Assembly: GCA_002490665.1 (NCBI GenBank)
Contig: DKUL01000049.1
Location: 31,193-95,192 of the forward strand
Source of the DNA: Lachnospiraceae bacterium UBA7205
GTDB lineage: Bacteria; Bacillota; Clostridia; Lachnospirales; Lachnospiraceae
Length of the DNA stretch: 64,000 nucleotides
Reading direction: 5' to 3'
The position numbers were made by a program, and so were the translations under genes. The stretch's first letter is position 1, and each line of letters starts with the position of its first letter. Positions 7,978 through 15,757 of this stretch are shown piece by piece. The notes under the pieces are model-generated. The model was not told where the DNA came from and made no database searches. It saw only the letters and a list, made by a program, of their open reading frames with translations.

Positions 7978-9063
7978 TCACAGCATCCAAATTATATAGG
8001 ACGCAGCAAACAGCACCGTGCCGATGATTCCCGTCAGCCCGAACAGCCATTTTCTATATGCACCCTTGTCCGTCGGAAGGTTTCCCACCATTTTCCCGCT
8101 CTGCCCGTTCATTGCAAAGAGATAGTTTTCGCCCTTCCATGTCGTCTGCAGCAGCCACACCGGAAAAAGGGCGTATTTCACCCTGCCGTTTTGCAGACGG
8201 ATGCTTCCGGCTTCCCTGACAGCCGTCGTATATCCTGTCACGGTTTTGTCAAAGGCTTCCTCCGCACTTTTCCGAATCCGCTCATTGGCGCGCCCGATAC
8301 TCCCATCGGCATCCACGTCATATTTGTCCGCCAGATAGCCAGCCAGATATGCGGTCTGAAAATCGACTGCCTTGGAAACGTCAAACGGTTCGATGGATTC
8401 CATCAAATCATCCGGCATCTTTGTCGAGCCGTCAACAGGCACTGCCTCAAATGCAATGTTCCCGCCCCTGCTCACCGCATAATGGCGGGTCTCCTTGTAT
8501 TCAAATTTGTCATCACTCCATGTCCGGACTTTTGTCGCCTTGTAACGCATATTTACATCGGCATCGGCATCAAACAGCCAGAAAGGGACATAAACACCCT
8601 TTACTTCGTCAATATGGTTCTGGCTCTTAAACACTTTCGGGAGCAGGCGTTTTCCCTCGTAATGCTTCTTAAGGGCTGCTTTCGCAGCGTTTTTGTCCAG
8701 CTGGAACGGAATCACACAATCCGGTCTCAGTGTACCGGAAACCTGCCCTGTCATCACGACCGGATTGCCGCAGAAAGGGCAGGAGACTGCTGCCGTATGC
8801 TCGTCGCACGCGATTTCGCCACCGCACGACTGGCAGACATACGCGCTCAGCGCGTCCTCCTCACCATCCTGCCACTCCTCCCCGCCGGCTGTCTCCCAGC
8901 GCATGTCATCTTCCTGCTCGCTGCGCAGTTCCCTGTCATAGCTTGCCAGTGTCTCCATCTCGAATTCCGTGTCGCAGAACGGGCACTTCATTTTCTGTAT
9001 CGCACTGTCAAAGGCAATGGCTCCGCCGCAGCACGGACATTTGTATTCTTGTATCGCCGCCAT
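7978..9063 (-). CDS. Zinc-ribbon membrane protein (YdjG-like)
   Basis: 361 residues. There are two N-terminal zinc ribbons, CPCC...CPFC (about 9-31) and CQSC...CPFC (about 76-98), of the TFIIB type often mis-annotated as helicase or PriA-like. A central soluble domain of about 200 residues follows, with a C-terminal hydrophobic helix (about 340-361) as membrane anchor. In Bacillus subtilis YdjG works with YdjH and YdjI to bring the phage-shock protein PspA to stressed membranes; the gene set and the domain make-up match here. The gene lies 21 bases downstream of the SPFH gene. Confidence 0.83.
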   Translation of the reverse strand: MAAIQEYKCPCCGGAIAFDSAIQKMKCPFCDTEFEMETLASYDRELRSEQEDDMRWETAGGEEWQDGEEDALSAYVCQSCGGEIACDEHTAAVSCPFCGNPVVMTGQVSGTLRPDCVIPFQLDKNAAKAALKKHYEGKRLLPKVFKSQNHIDEVKGVYVPFWLFDADADVNMRYKATKVRTWSDDKFEYKETRHYAVSRGGNIAFEAVPVDGSTKMPDDLMESIEPFDVSKAVDFQTAYLAGYLADKYDVDADGSIGRANERIRKSAEEAFDKTVTGYTTAVREAGSIRLQNGRVKYALFPVWLLQTTWKGENYLFAMNGQSGKMVGNLPTDKGAYRKWLFGLTGIIGTVLFAASYIIWML

Positions 9064-9084
9064 CGGACTCCTCCTCCGTTTCCT

Positions 9085-10413
9085 CTAATTGAATCTGTCA
9101 TTTTCATCAAACAAATCCCCGCACTCCGGACAGAATTTCGGCGGGTGCGCGGGATCCTCCGGTTCCCATCCGCATTTGTCACATCTGTAGAGCGGCAGGC
9201 TCTCCGGTTTCTTTTTTCCGCATTCCTGACAGAACCTTCCCTTGTTCACCGTCCCGCAGCTACAGGTCCATCCGCCGTTGCCTGCCGGTTTCGGCGAACC
9301 GCATTCCGGACAGAACTTGCCTGTCGCCTGGGCGCCGCAGGAGCATTTCCATGCGCCGCCCTGCAGTGTCTGCTGTACTGGCGGACGCTGCTGCGGCGCC
9401 GCCTGCTGCTGTCCCATGGCAAACAGGTTCTGCGCATTCATGCCGCCGTTCATTGCCGCCATTCCCATGCCCATAAAACCGGTCATGGCGCCTGCGGTGT
9501 TGGATGCCGCTGCCCTCATGGCATCCGCCTGGGCGCCTGCCAGCGCCGCCCCCGCCATATTGGCATTTTGCAGGACAGCCGTCCGCTGGAGCTCCTTAAT
9601 CATCTGGGCATCTTCCTCCGGCAGCGTCACCGAGCCAAGCGCGATGCTCACGACCTTGAGCCCGCGTAGCTCCCCCCACTTTGCGGAGAGCGCGGCATTC
9701 ATCGCATCCTCAAGCTCCGCGTTGTGGGAAACAATCTGGTTCGGGCGCAGCTCCAGGTCGGAAAGCCTCCCAAACGCGGGCTGAAGCGCGCTGATAAACT
9801 CCGTCTTGAGCTGGCTGTCCAGCTCGCCGCGCTCATAATCCTGTTCCACATTGCCGCAGACATTGGCATAAAACAACAGCGGGTCAGCGGTTTTGTAGGA
9901 ATAGACACCCGAACAGCGCACGGAGACGTCGACATCCAGGCCAATCTTGGAATCCACCACGCGGAAGGGAATTGGATTTGGCGTCCCAAACTTATTGTCT
10001 ACCAGCTCCTTCGTGTTAAAATAGTACACTCGCTGGTCCTTGCCTGTGTCACCCCCGAAGGCAAAGCGTTTGCCGACTGTCCGAAACGTCTCTTTCAGGC
10101 TGTCCCCAAGGCTTCCTGTAAAAATGCTTGGTTCCGTGGAAGTGTCATACCGGAACTCCCCCGGTTCCGCGCACACCTCCACCACTTTTCCCTGTTCCAC
10201 GATAACCATGCACTGACCGTCAGCCACGGCAATCACGCTTCCATTGGAAATAATATTGTCATTTCCCTTCGTGTTGGAAGAGCGGGAATTCGTGCGTTTC
10301 CTGCCTTTTGTCACCATGACGTCCTTATCCATTGCCTCACAGTAAAAAAATTCCTTCCACTGGTCGGCAAGCGTTCCGCCCAGCGCACCCATTCCGGCTT
10401 TTATCAGTCCCAT
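9085..10413 (-). CDS. SPFH-domain protein with C-terminal zinc ribbons (YdjI-like)
   Basis: 442 residues. The SPFH (virion core protein/YdjI) domain spans about 20-270. It is followed by an Ala/Met/Gly-rich stretch and three zinc ribbons with CSCG...CPECG, CSCG...CQECG and CDKCG...CPECG motifs. B. subtilis YdjI recruits PspA to the membrane and is part of the SigW envelope-stress response. Here the gene is first of a three-gene operon, and its promoter carries the same paired half-sites as two other promoters in the window. No PspA gene is present. The start MGLIKAG follows AGAGAGGAG. Confidence 0.87.
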   Translation of the reverse strand: MGLIKAGMGALGGTLADQWKEFFYCEAMDKDVMVTKGRKRTNSRSSNTKGNDNIISNGSVIAVADGQCMVIVEQGKVVEVCAEPGEFRYDTSTEPSIFTGSLGDSLKETFRTVGKRFAFGGDTGKDQRVYYFNTKELVDNKFGTPNPIPFRVVDSKIGLDVDVSVRCSGVYSYKTADPLLFYANVCGNVEQDYERGELDSQLKTEFISALQPAFGRLSDLELRPNQIVSHNAELEDAMNAALSAKWGELRGLKVVSIALGSVTLPEEDAQMIKELQRTAVLQNANMAGAALAGAQADAMRAAASNTAGAMTGFMGMGMAAMNGGMNAQNLFAMGQQQAAPQQRPPVQQTLQGGAWKCSCGAQATGKFCPECGSPKPAGNGGWTCSCGTVNKGRFCQECGKKKPESLPLYRCDKCGWEPEDPAHPPKFCPECGDLFDENDRFN

Positions 10414-10458
10414 AATAAAAACTCCTCTCTGTCAATTTCGGTATAACAATGATATTCC

Positions 10459-10528
10459 AGTATACAGTCCCCATATATCCTCGTGCCCGCTGCGACACGA
10501 ATCGACCGAAATCAGCATTCAATCGACC
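10459..10528 (-). promoter_or_regulatory. LytTR-type tandem site and promoter of the YdjI operon
   Basis: On the minus strand the half-sites GGTCGATTG (10528-10520) and GGTCGATTC (10507-10499) are direct repeats 21 bases apart. Exactly 34 bases after the second lies TATACT (10464-10459). No good -35 box is present, fitting activator dependence. The spacing is the usual one for LytTR regulators. The site sits only four bases beyond the stop of the kinase gene. Confidence 0.75.
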
Positions 10529-10532
10529 TCTC

Positions 10533-11801
10533 TCAGAGGGAAATGCGCAGAATGAACCAGCCGTTCTCAGCCAAAAAGGAACAGACACCGCCATACTGCT
10601 CCACAATGGTGCATATGCTGCGCACGCCGATGCCATGCCCGGGTCTGTCGGTGACTGGCATCCCGCTGTCAAACACAATGTCCCTGTCGCAGGAATTGAT
10701 GACCTGCAAAAACATTTTTCCCTTTTTTTCATACACGGACACTTCAATTGTGCCATCCAGTCCTTTCTGTTTCATGTCAAGACAGGAATGCAGTGCGTTT
10801 TCCAGGGCATTGGACAGCAGGACGCACAAGTCGCTTTCGGACACAGGGATAGTCCGTGAAACCACCGCCTTGACCTTAATCGAAACGCCGTGCTTTTTGG
10901 CACGTCCGGCAAATGCGGAAAATATCAGGTTTACCGTCTCATTTTCGCAGAATACCGTCACCTTGTTCGCCTCAATTTCCGAGCAAATCTGCCGGATATA
11001 TGCCTGTGCCTGCCCAATCCTGTCATTTTCCATGCATGCCAGGAGAAACTGCATATGGTGGCGCATGTCATGCCGGTAAGCGCTGATTTTTTCCTGTGAC
11101 TCCCGCAGCGCTTCAATTTCCCGAACCGCCTGCTCAACCTGCAGATTCAGGATGTCCTGTGTCTGTTCAAGCTGGCTGCGTATCTTCCATTCCTTTGACG
11201 TGTAGACAACAAATATCAAATATGCCACGCTGCACACAAACGGCATAAACTCCACGGCGACCAGCACGCCCTCCAACAACAGGTCCGTATAGATGCGGGT
11301 CAGATAGTCAAAACCATAATACAGTGCGGGCACCAGTCCGAACTGGCACTGCACAGACCTTGCGTAGTGGGAGACAGCACGGACGGACGGCGCTGCAAAA
11401 CGCAGCAAAATGATTAAAATCGGCAGTGTCATTGCAAGCTCTGTCACATTCTGCATTGCAGTACCGCCCGAAAATATGGCAACGATAAGCAGCGCAAGCC
11501 ACCTCCGAAGCTGGCAGCAAAGATATGCGGTTAAGACCGATACAACAGACCACAGGCATTTTCCGCTGAGTGCACAAAGCACCACGGCAAGCGGGAAATG
11601 TGTGATAAGCGGATAAACATACGTAACCAGATTCGTGTCGATGAAAAAATAAATCATTGCCTGGAGGAGTAAAATGGCAGCCATGCTCCCTGCCGCGGCA
11701 AACGCCTTTTTCCGTGTCCAGCAGATGTCACAGAACGCCGCAGATAAAACCATTCCAAAAACCCCCACGGAAGTGAGGTTCAACAGGTAAATGCCGCTCA
11801 T
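10533..11801 (-). CDS. GHKL-type sensor histidine kinase of a LytTR system
   Basis: 422 residues. About six transmembrane helices (1-205) form a sensor similar to AgrC-like kinases. A coiled coil (210-240) follows, then the phospho-acceptor His244 in AYRHDMRHHMQ, and an HATPase_c_5 domain with N box NALENALHS and G box GHGIGVRS. The start MSGIYLL uses an ATG that overlaps the stop of the regulator gene (ATGA), so the two are translationally coupled. Signal unknown. The output regulator is the LytTR protein just upstream. Confidence 0.88.
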   Translation of the reverse strand: MSGIYLLNLTSVGVFGMVLSAAFCDICWTRKKAFAAAGSMAAILLLQAMIYFFIDTNLVTYVYPLITHFPLAVVLCALSGKCLWSVVSVLTAYLCCQLRRWLALLIVAIFSGGTAMQNVTELAMTLPILIILLRFAAPSVRAVSHYARSVQCQFGLVPALYYGFDYLTRIYTDLLLEGVLVAVEFMPFVCSVAYLIFVVYTSKEWKIRSQLEQTQDILNLQVEQAVREIEALRESQEKISAYRHDMRHHMQFLLACMENDRIGQAQAYIRQICSEIEANKVTVFCENETVNLIFSAFAGRAKKHGVSIKVKAVVSRTIPVSESDLCVLLSNALENALHSCLDMKQKGLDGTIEVSVYEKKGKMFLQVINSCDRDIVFDSGMPVTDRPGHGIGVRSICTIVEQYGGVCSFLAENGWFILRISL

Positions 11802-12535
11802 GGCAGAAAAACCTGCTGTCTTTTGAATGCGTATGCGAGATATGTATTTTTGACCTCGGAGCACTTTCCATGCGGAATGGGTATCTCTGCAAGGTTGTCC
11901 ATTTTGACTGCCTTATAGGATATGCTCTGAATGTACTCCATGTTAATCAGGAATGAACGGTGCAGGCGCAGGAAATTTTCATATGGCGCCAGCTGTCCGC
12001 ACAGCTCGTCCAGGCTTCCGGCGCTTTCCAGCAGCGTTCCGTTATCCATGTGAAACAGCAGTGTGCGTCCAATCACCTCGCAGTATTCCAGCCTGTCCAG
12101 ATTAATGCGCGTGATTCCGCTTTTGCAGCGCAGAATCAGGCTGCATTCGCGCTCCTTTCCGCATGTGGAAAGGACAGAATCCATCAGCCGGAAAAAACTT
12201 TCCTCCCTGATTGGCTTCATCTGGTAAAAATATGCATCAACCGTGTAAGATTGGACTGCAAACTCGGAGGAGGATGTCAGGAAAATAATTTTCACCACAG
12301 TATCATATTGCCGGATTTCCTTTGCCGCGCTGATGCCGTTCTCCCCAGGCATCATGACATCCAGAAACAGGACATCAAACCGAATTCCTTTTTCAATTGC
12401 CGCAAGCAGCTCCAAAGAGCTGTGAAAAGCCGTATATTCAATTTCCCGGTTCCGTTTTCCACAATACTGCCCGAGTAACGTACTCATTTCATCCAGCACG
12501 GACAAGTCATCATCACAAAACGCTATCTTCATCAC
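11798..12535 (-). CDS. LytTR-family response regulator
   Basis: 245 residues. An N-terminal receiver (about 2-120) has acidic residues CDDD at 7-10, acceptor Asp59 in LFLDVMMP, and the Lys of YQMKPI. A C-terminal LytTR DNA-binding domain (about 138-238) carries FLRLHRSFLINMEYI. The start is GTG at 12535 or ATG at 12532, with AAAGG upstream. LytTR proteins bind tandem 9-base sites 21 bases apart on one face of DNA; four such arrangements in this window, one before this gene, make it the obvious candidate regulator of the YdjI operon, the LysM protein and the lipoprotein. Confidence 0.9.
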   Translation of the reverse strand: MMKIAFCDDDLSVLDEMSTLLGQYCGKRNREIEYTAFHSSLELLAAIEKGIRFDVLFLDVMMPGENGISAAKEIRQYDTVVKIIFLTSSSEFAVQSYTVDAYFYQMKPIREESFFRLMDSVLSTCGKERECSLILRCKSGITRINLDRLEYCEVIGRTLLFHMDNGTLLESAGSLDELCGQLAPYENFLRLHRSFLINMEYIQSISYKAVKMDNLAEIPIPHGKCSEVKNTYLAYAFKRQQVFLP

Positions 12536-12571
12536 AAAACCATACCTTTTATATCCAAAAAACGACAGTGC

Positions 12572-12600
12572 TTGACATCATATTTTAAACTGACTAAAAT
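12572..12600 (+). promoter_or_regulatory. Promoter of the surface-protein gene
   Basis: Plus strand TTGACA and TAAAAT with 17 bases between. It would give a leader of about 130 bases before the ATG at 12740. It lies in the divergent interval shared with the LytTR regulator promoter. Confidence 0.6.
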
Positions 12601-12605
12601 AATAT

Positions 12606-12675
12606 GCTATAAATATATCAGAAACCAGATGTCAGAACCGTCAATGGCGCGAAATGCTGCCCAAACTGCGCGAAC
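12606..12675 (-). promoter_or_regulatory. Divergent LytTR-like tandem site before the regulator gene
   Basis: On the minus strand GTTCGCGCA (12675-12667) and TTTCGCGCC (12654-12646) are direct repeats 21 bases apart. TATAGC (12611-12606) follows 34 bases after the second, the same geometry as at the three other sites, with the TCG core in the same register. The bases differ from GGTCGATTC, so binding is a guess. If real, it means autoregulation. Confidence 0.45.
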
Positions 12676-12739
12676 GGTAAACAGTTCCCGCGCCGGACGG
12701 GCAGACTGACAGGAAAATCATGCAAAACGGAGTATCTTT

Positions 12740-14677
12740 ATGAAAATGCCACAAAAACTTATCGCAGTGTCCGCTGCGCTACTCATCATGTCCGCCCGGC
12801 TTCCGGCATTTACAGTGTATGCGAACGAAATTGAGGAGGAAGAAGTCCTTTCGCTTCCTGACCCTGATGAAAATCCGTCGCAGGAGACGACTGCGGACGA
12901 AGAAACGTCCTGCACGCCCGCCGAGGATATGCTGCCGGAGGAAACCACGGCGGTGGAGACCGAATGTTCTCTTCCACATGGCACGGAGCAGACACAGGAA
13001 ATGGAAGCAGAGACAGAGACGCAATCCGACATGACCGTTCCGGATGAAGCGCCAATGTTTACTGCCCATATCGAGTACTCATCGCAAGGGTACTGCGTAA
13101 AAGGTTCCTTTTCCGACTTTACGCCTGACCTCTGCCATATCCGGCCGCTCTACTCGCTTGATGAAAAAAAATGGCAGGATGGCATCGTGGAATGGGATTT
13201 GCGGGGACCTGAAAACCAAATTTGTCTCTATGACAGCCATGAGCCGCTCAAAAGCTACCTTTCCGGCACATGTGACCGTTTCTTCCTGAAGCTGCGGCTC
13301 ACCATGAAAAACGGGCTTACATATGAAACCCAGACGGCAGTCATCGACCGTGGGGAACCGCAGCCGATTCCCGAAAACGTCACCCCCGCTGCCATATTTG
13401 CCCCCTCCATTCGCCTTATTGACAGGAATCCGTTTCGCGTCTATGGGAAATACCAGATTACCGTGCGTGCCAATTCCTCCGCGAAGGATGCTGCTGCCCA
13501 TTTACCGGACACGCTTCCGGTCGAAGTCCAGCTTCCGCTACAAAATGACGTCAGCCATACCGCAATCTGTGCGGTAGACTGTCCCGTCTCATGGAAACCC
13601 CTGTCCGTCACACTGCCCGCGGCTGGCGAGAGCGTAACTGTTCCGGATGCTGCCAACGAGCTTGTAATCCCCGCGGGCACCCTGCTGAAAACGCCGCTTG
13701 GCATTTTCCGGCTGGATGAACCGCTTCCTGTTGAGCAGGACAATATCCATACCGACGAAGTGCGGCTGGTTTTAAATGCCGTATCGGAGGACGGCAACCC
13801 CACAGGCGTACTGGCAGCAACCAAAAATCTGCTGGAACTTTCCTTTCATCTGAAACCCACAGGCGCTGCCGCCATCCAGGCATACACACTTACAAAAGGT
13901 GACTCAAAATGGAAGGAAATCCACGGACACGCATTGTCAGAAGCAGTCAACGCCCAGCCCTCCACCGCAAACAGTGGCTATGCGGCTGTACTGGACAGCA
14001 GTCAGGAGCCATACCGTTCCTATCAGGCGGCAGTGGAAGCCGGAAATGACCCTGTGCCATTCTTTATCGGCCTGAAAATAAAGGGCGGCGTCTACGACGG
14101 ACGGCAGCTTGTCCTCGCATGGCCGGCTGATTATGACCTGCCCCCTGCCCTGCCCGAAGTCGGCGGATCCGGCGGCAATCACGGAAATGCCGGATCGGAC
14201 AACAAGGATGACGGTACTGACGAGGGACAGCGCCCGAGCCTTCCACAAAATCCGGAACGTGAACCCGATGCGGCATCCAGGACCGATTTGCCACCAAATT
14301 CGGCGCCCCTGCAAGATTTAGCATTAAACCAGGATGTGGCAGCTGCCACTGAACCGTACACAGATGAAGCCGCCACGGCGACGCCCGCGTCAGTACAGAC
14401 CACGACGGACAACATGACAGCGGAACCATCCACCGCCGCAGGCTCCATCACAAACACGGAACCAGACATTCCGACAAAAACCGTCATACAGCCAGCTCCT
14501 TCCACCAAAGCCAAGGTATCCTCCGTCACGTCCCCGCCTGACAAAAACACCGGAACGGACTCGCCGGAAAAACCCATCCGCAATTCAAAAAATAGCGGGA
14601 ATTACCTCCCCCTGGCGCTGGCTGCCGCAGCAGTCGCCTATCTTGTTTTGTCCATTCGCAGGACGAATAAAAAATAA
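12740..14677 (+). CDS. Large secreted cell-surface protein, C-terminally anchored
   Basis: 645 residues. A signal peptide (about 1-29, ending near VYA) is followed by an acidic, Thr/Glu-rich segment (30-100), a predicted folded region (100-460), a long disordered Thr/Pro/Ala/Asp-rich spacer (465-615) and a C-terminal membrane helix with positive tail (LPLALAAAAVAYLVLSI then RRTNKK). No LPXTG motif is present, so sortase attachment is unlikely. No family is recognised. The layout (head, wall-spanning spacer, anchor) suggests a wall-exposed protein. It is transcribed divergently from the LytTR regulator and followed by the LysM gene. Confidence 0.8.
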   Translation: MKMPQKLIAVSAALLIMSARLPAFTVYANEIEEEEVLSLPDPDENPSQETTADEETSCTPAEDMLPEETTAVETECSLPHGTEQTQEMEAETETQSDMTVPDEAPMFTAHIEYSSQGYCVKGSFSDFTPDLCHIRPLYSLDEKKWQDGIVEWDLRGPENQICLYDSHEPLKSYLSGTCDRFFLKLRLTMKNGLTYETQTAVIDRGEPQPIPENVTPAAIFAPSIRLIDRNPFRVYGKYQITVRANSSAKDAAAHLPDTLPVEVQLPLQNDVSHTAICAVDCPVSWKPLSVTLPAAGESVTVPDAANELVIPAGTLLKTPLGIFRLDEPLPVEQDNIHTDEVRLVLNAVSEDGNPTGVLAATKNLLELSFHLKPTGAAAIQAYTLTKGDSKWKEIHGHALSEAVNAQPSTANSGYAAVLDSSQEPYRSYQAAVEAGNDPVPFFIGLKIKGGVYDGRQLVLAWPADYDLPPALPEVGGSGGNHGNAGSDNKDDGTDEGQRPSLPQNPEREPDAASRTDLPPNSAPLQDLALNQDVAAATEPYTDEAATATPASVQTTTDNMTAEPSTAAGSITNTEPDIPTKTVIQPAPSTKAKVSSVTSPPDKNTGTDSPEKPIRNSKNSGNYLPLALAAAAVAYLVLSIRRTNKK

Positions 14678-14694
14678 GGGACTGCCCCAAATAT

Positions 14695-14764
14695 TGTCGG
14701 TTCAATGCAATTTTAGGTCGATTCATGACAGAACTGTCCTTTTTGAAAATTTCTTTTGTACAGT
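14695..14764 (+). promoter_or_regulatory. LytTR-type tandem site and promoter of the LysM gene
   Basis: TGTCGGTTC (14695-14703) and GGTCGATTC (14716-14724) are direct repeats 21 bases apart, and TACAGT (14759-14764) follows 34 bases later. No -35 hexamer is visible at the expected place. Transcription would start near 14771, leaving a leader of about 75 bases. Confidence 0.75.
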
Positions 14765-14843
14765 TAAGGGTGAAAGCATAGTGAACCAAAATATTATTTG
14801 CGTTTACTATATACTCAATATACTATTTAAGGAGGATTTTGAC

Positions 14844-15587
14844 ATGAAAGCCAAAAAAGTAATGAAGAGCTTACTGGCAGCCACACTTGCGGTCACAATG
14901 GCTGTAACGCCCGCATCATTTGTCAGGGCTGAGGAAGCACAGCGTACTTATACTGTTGAGAAAAACGACAATTTAAGTAAGATATCCAAAAAGCTATTTG
15001 GCAGTGAAAAGTTCTGGAGGGACATTTACAATGCCAATTCTGCGGTCGTGAAAGACAACTATCTCATTTACGCAGGACAGGTACTGACAATTCCTGCCAT
15101 TAACAGCAGCACTCCGGCTGTCACAGCTCCCGCTGCACCAGCTGCAACCACGCCCGCAGCTCCGGCTGCAACTACTCCAGCTGCAACCACACCCGCGGCT
15201 CCCGCAACAGAAGGACAGCAGTATACCCTGGATTACAACACAATTGCCGCATGGGTTGACGGCGGATTTATCGGAGTGGACGCTTCCGGCTCCCCGGTTG
15301 TCATGGCAGTTAACGCTTCCACTGATTATGCGGTTCTTATCTTCTGCGACAACAGCGATATGACTGCTGCCAGCTTTGTCGGACCGCTTACGGAAACAGA
15401 CACACTGGCTACCATTACCGACGAGGCAAACGGCCTGGCCCTGACCTTCGGCGTCACGCAGCTTAGCGAGACATCCATTGCGCTTGACATGGGTGAAATC
15501 GGAACTGCAACCATTACTGCCGCTGCCAAAGAAGATTTATTAAAAGTACTGAAAATCGCAATTGAAAATTACAAGCACATTGCGTAA
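14844..15587 (+). CDS. Secreted LysM-domain protein
   Basis: 247 residues. A signal peptide (about 1-29) leads to one LysM domain (about 32-78; YTVEKNDNLSKISKKLFGS), which binds peptidoglycan or related glycans. An Ala/Thr/Pro linker (83-118, repeats of PAATTPA) follows, then a C-terminal domain (about 125-247) of unknown function. That domain appears related to the C-terminal part of the lipoprotein at 19331-19972 (shared G-[FV]-Y/I-V, GP-T-TDT-D pattern). The start follows GGAGG at eight bases. The promoter carries the paired half-sites, so it belongs to the inferred LytTR regulon. Confidence 0.85.
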   Translation: MKAKKVMKSLLAATLAVTMAVTPASFVRAEEAQRTYTVEKNDNLSKISKKLFGSEKFWRDIYNANSAVVKDNYLIYAGQVLTIPAINSSTPAVTAPAAPAATTPAAPAATTPAATTPAAPATEGQQYTLDYNTIAAWVDGGFIGVDASGSPVVMAVNASTDYAVLIFCDNSDMTAASFVGPLTETDTLATITDEANGLALTFGVTQLSETSIALDMGEIGTATITAAAKEDLLKVLKIAIENYKHIA

Positions 15588-15669
15588 CTTATGGTTTTAA
15601 ATTTACCTCCCATTGCGCACAGCCCTGCGCCATTATGGCATGCACCCTCTGCATAAGGCTGGGCGCGAC

Positions 15670-15718
15670 AAAAACCACCGTAACGGTTCAGCTCCGGCTT
15701 CCTGTTACAGTGGTTTTT
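15670..15718. terminator. Bidirectional terminator between LysM and kinase genes
   Basis: AAAAACCACCGTAAC pairs with GTTACAGTGGTTTTT across a 19-base loop region. T tracts end both strands. The genes on either side converge. Confidence 0.88.
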
Positions 15719-15757
15719 ATTATGCACAGTCCCATGCACACGGACATCCGCATCCGG

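Noticed and set aside
8191..9669. Long plus-strand open frame of about 490 codons
   Set aside because: It lies wholly opposite the YdjG- and YdjI-like genes; the product is rich in Cys, His and Arg with no domain, and there is no ribosome site. It is a mirror of GC-rich coding sequence.
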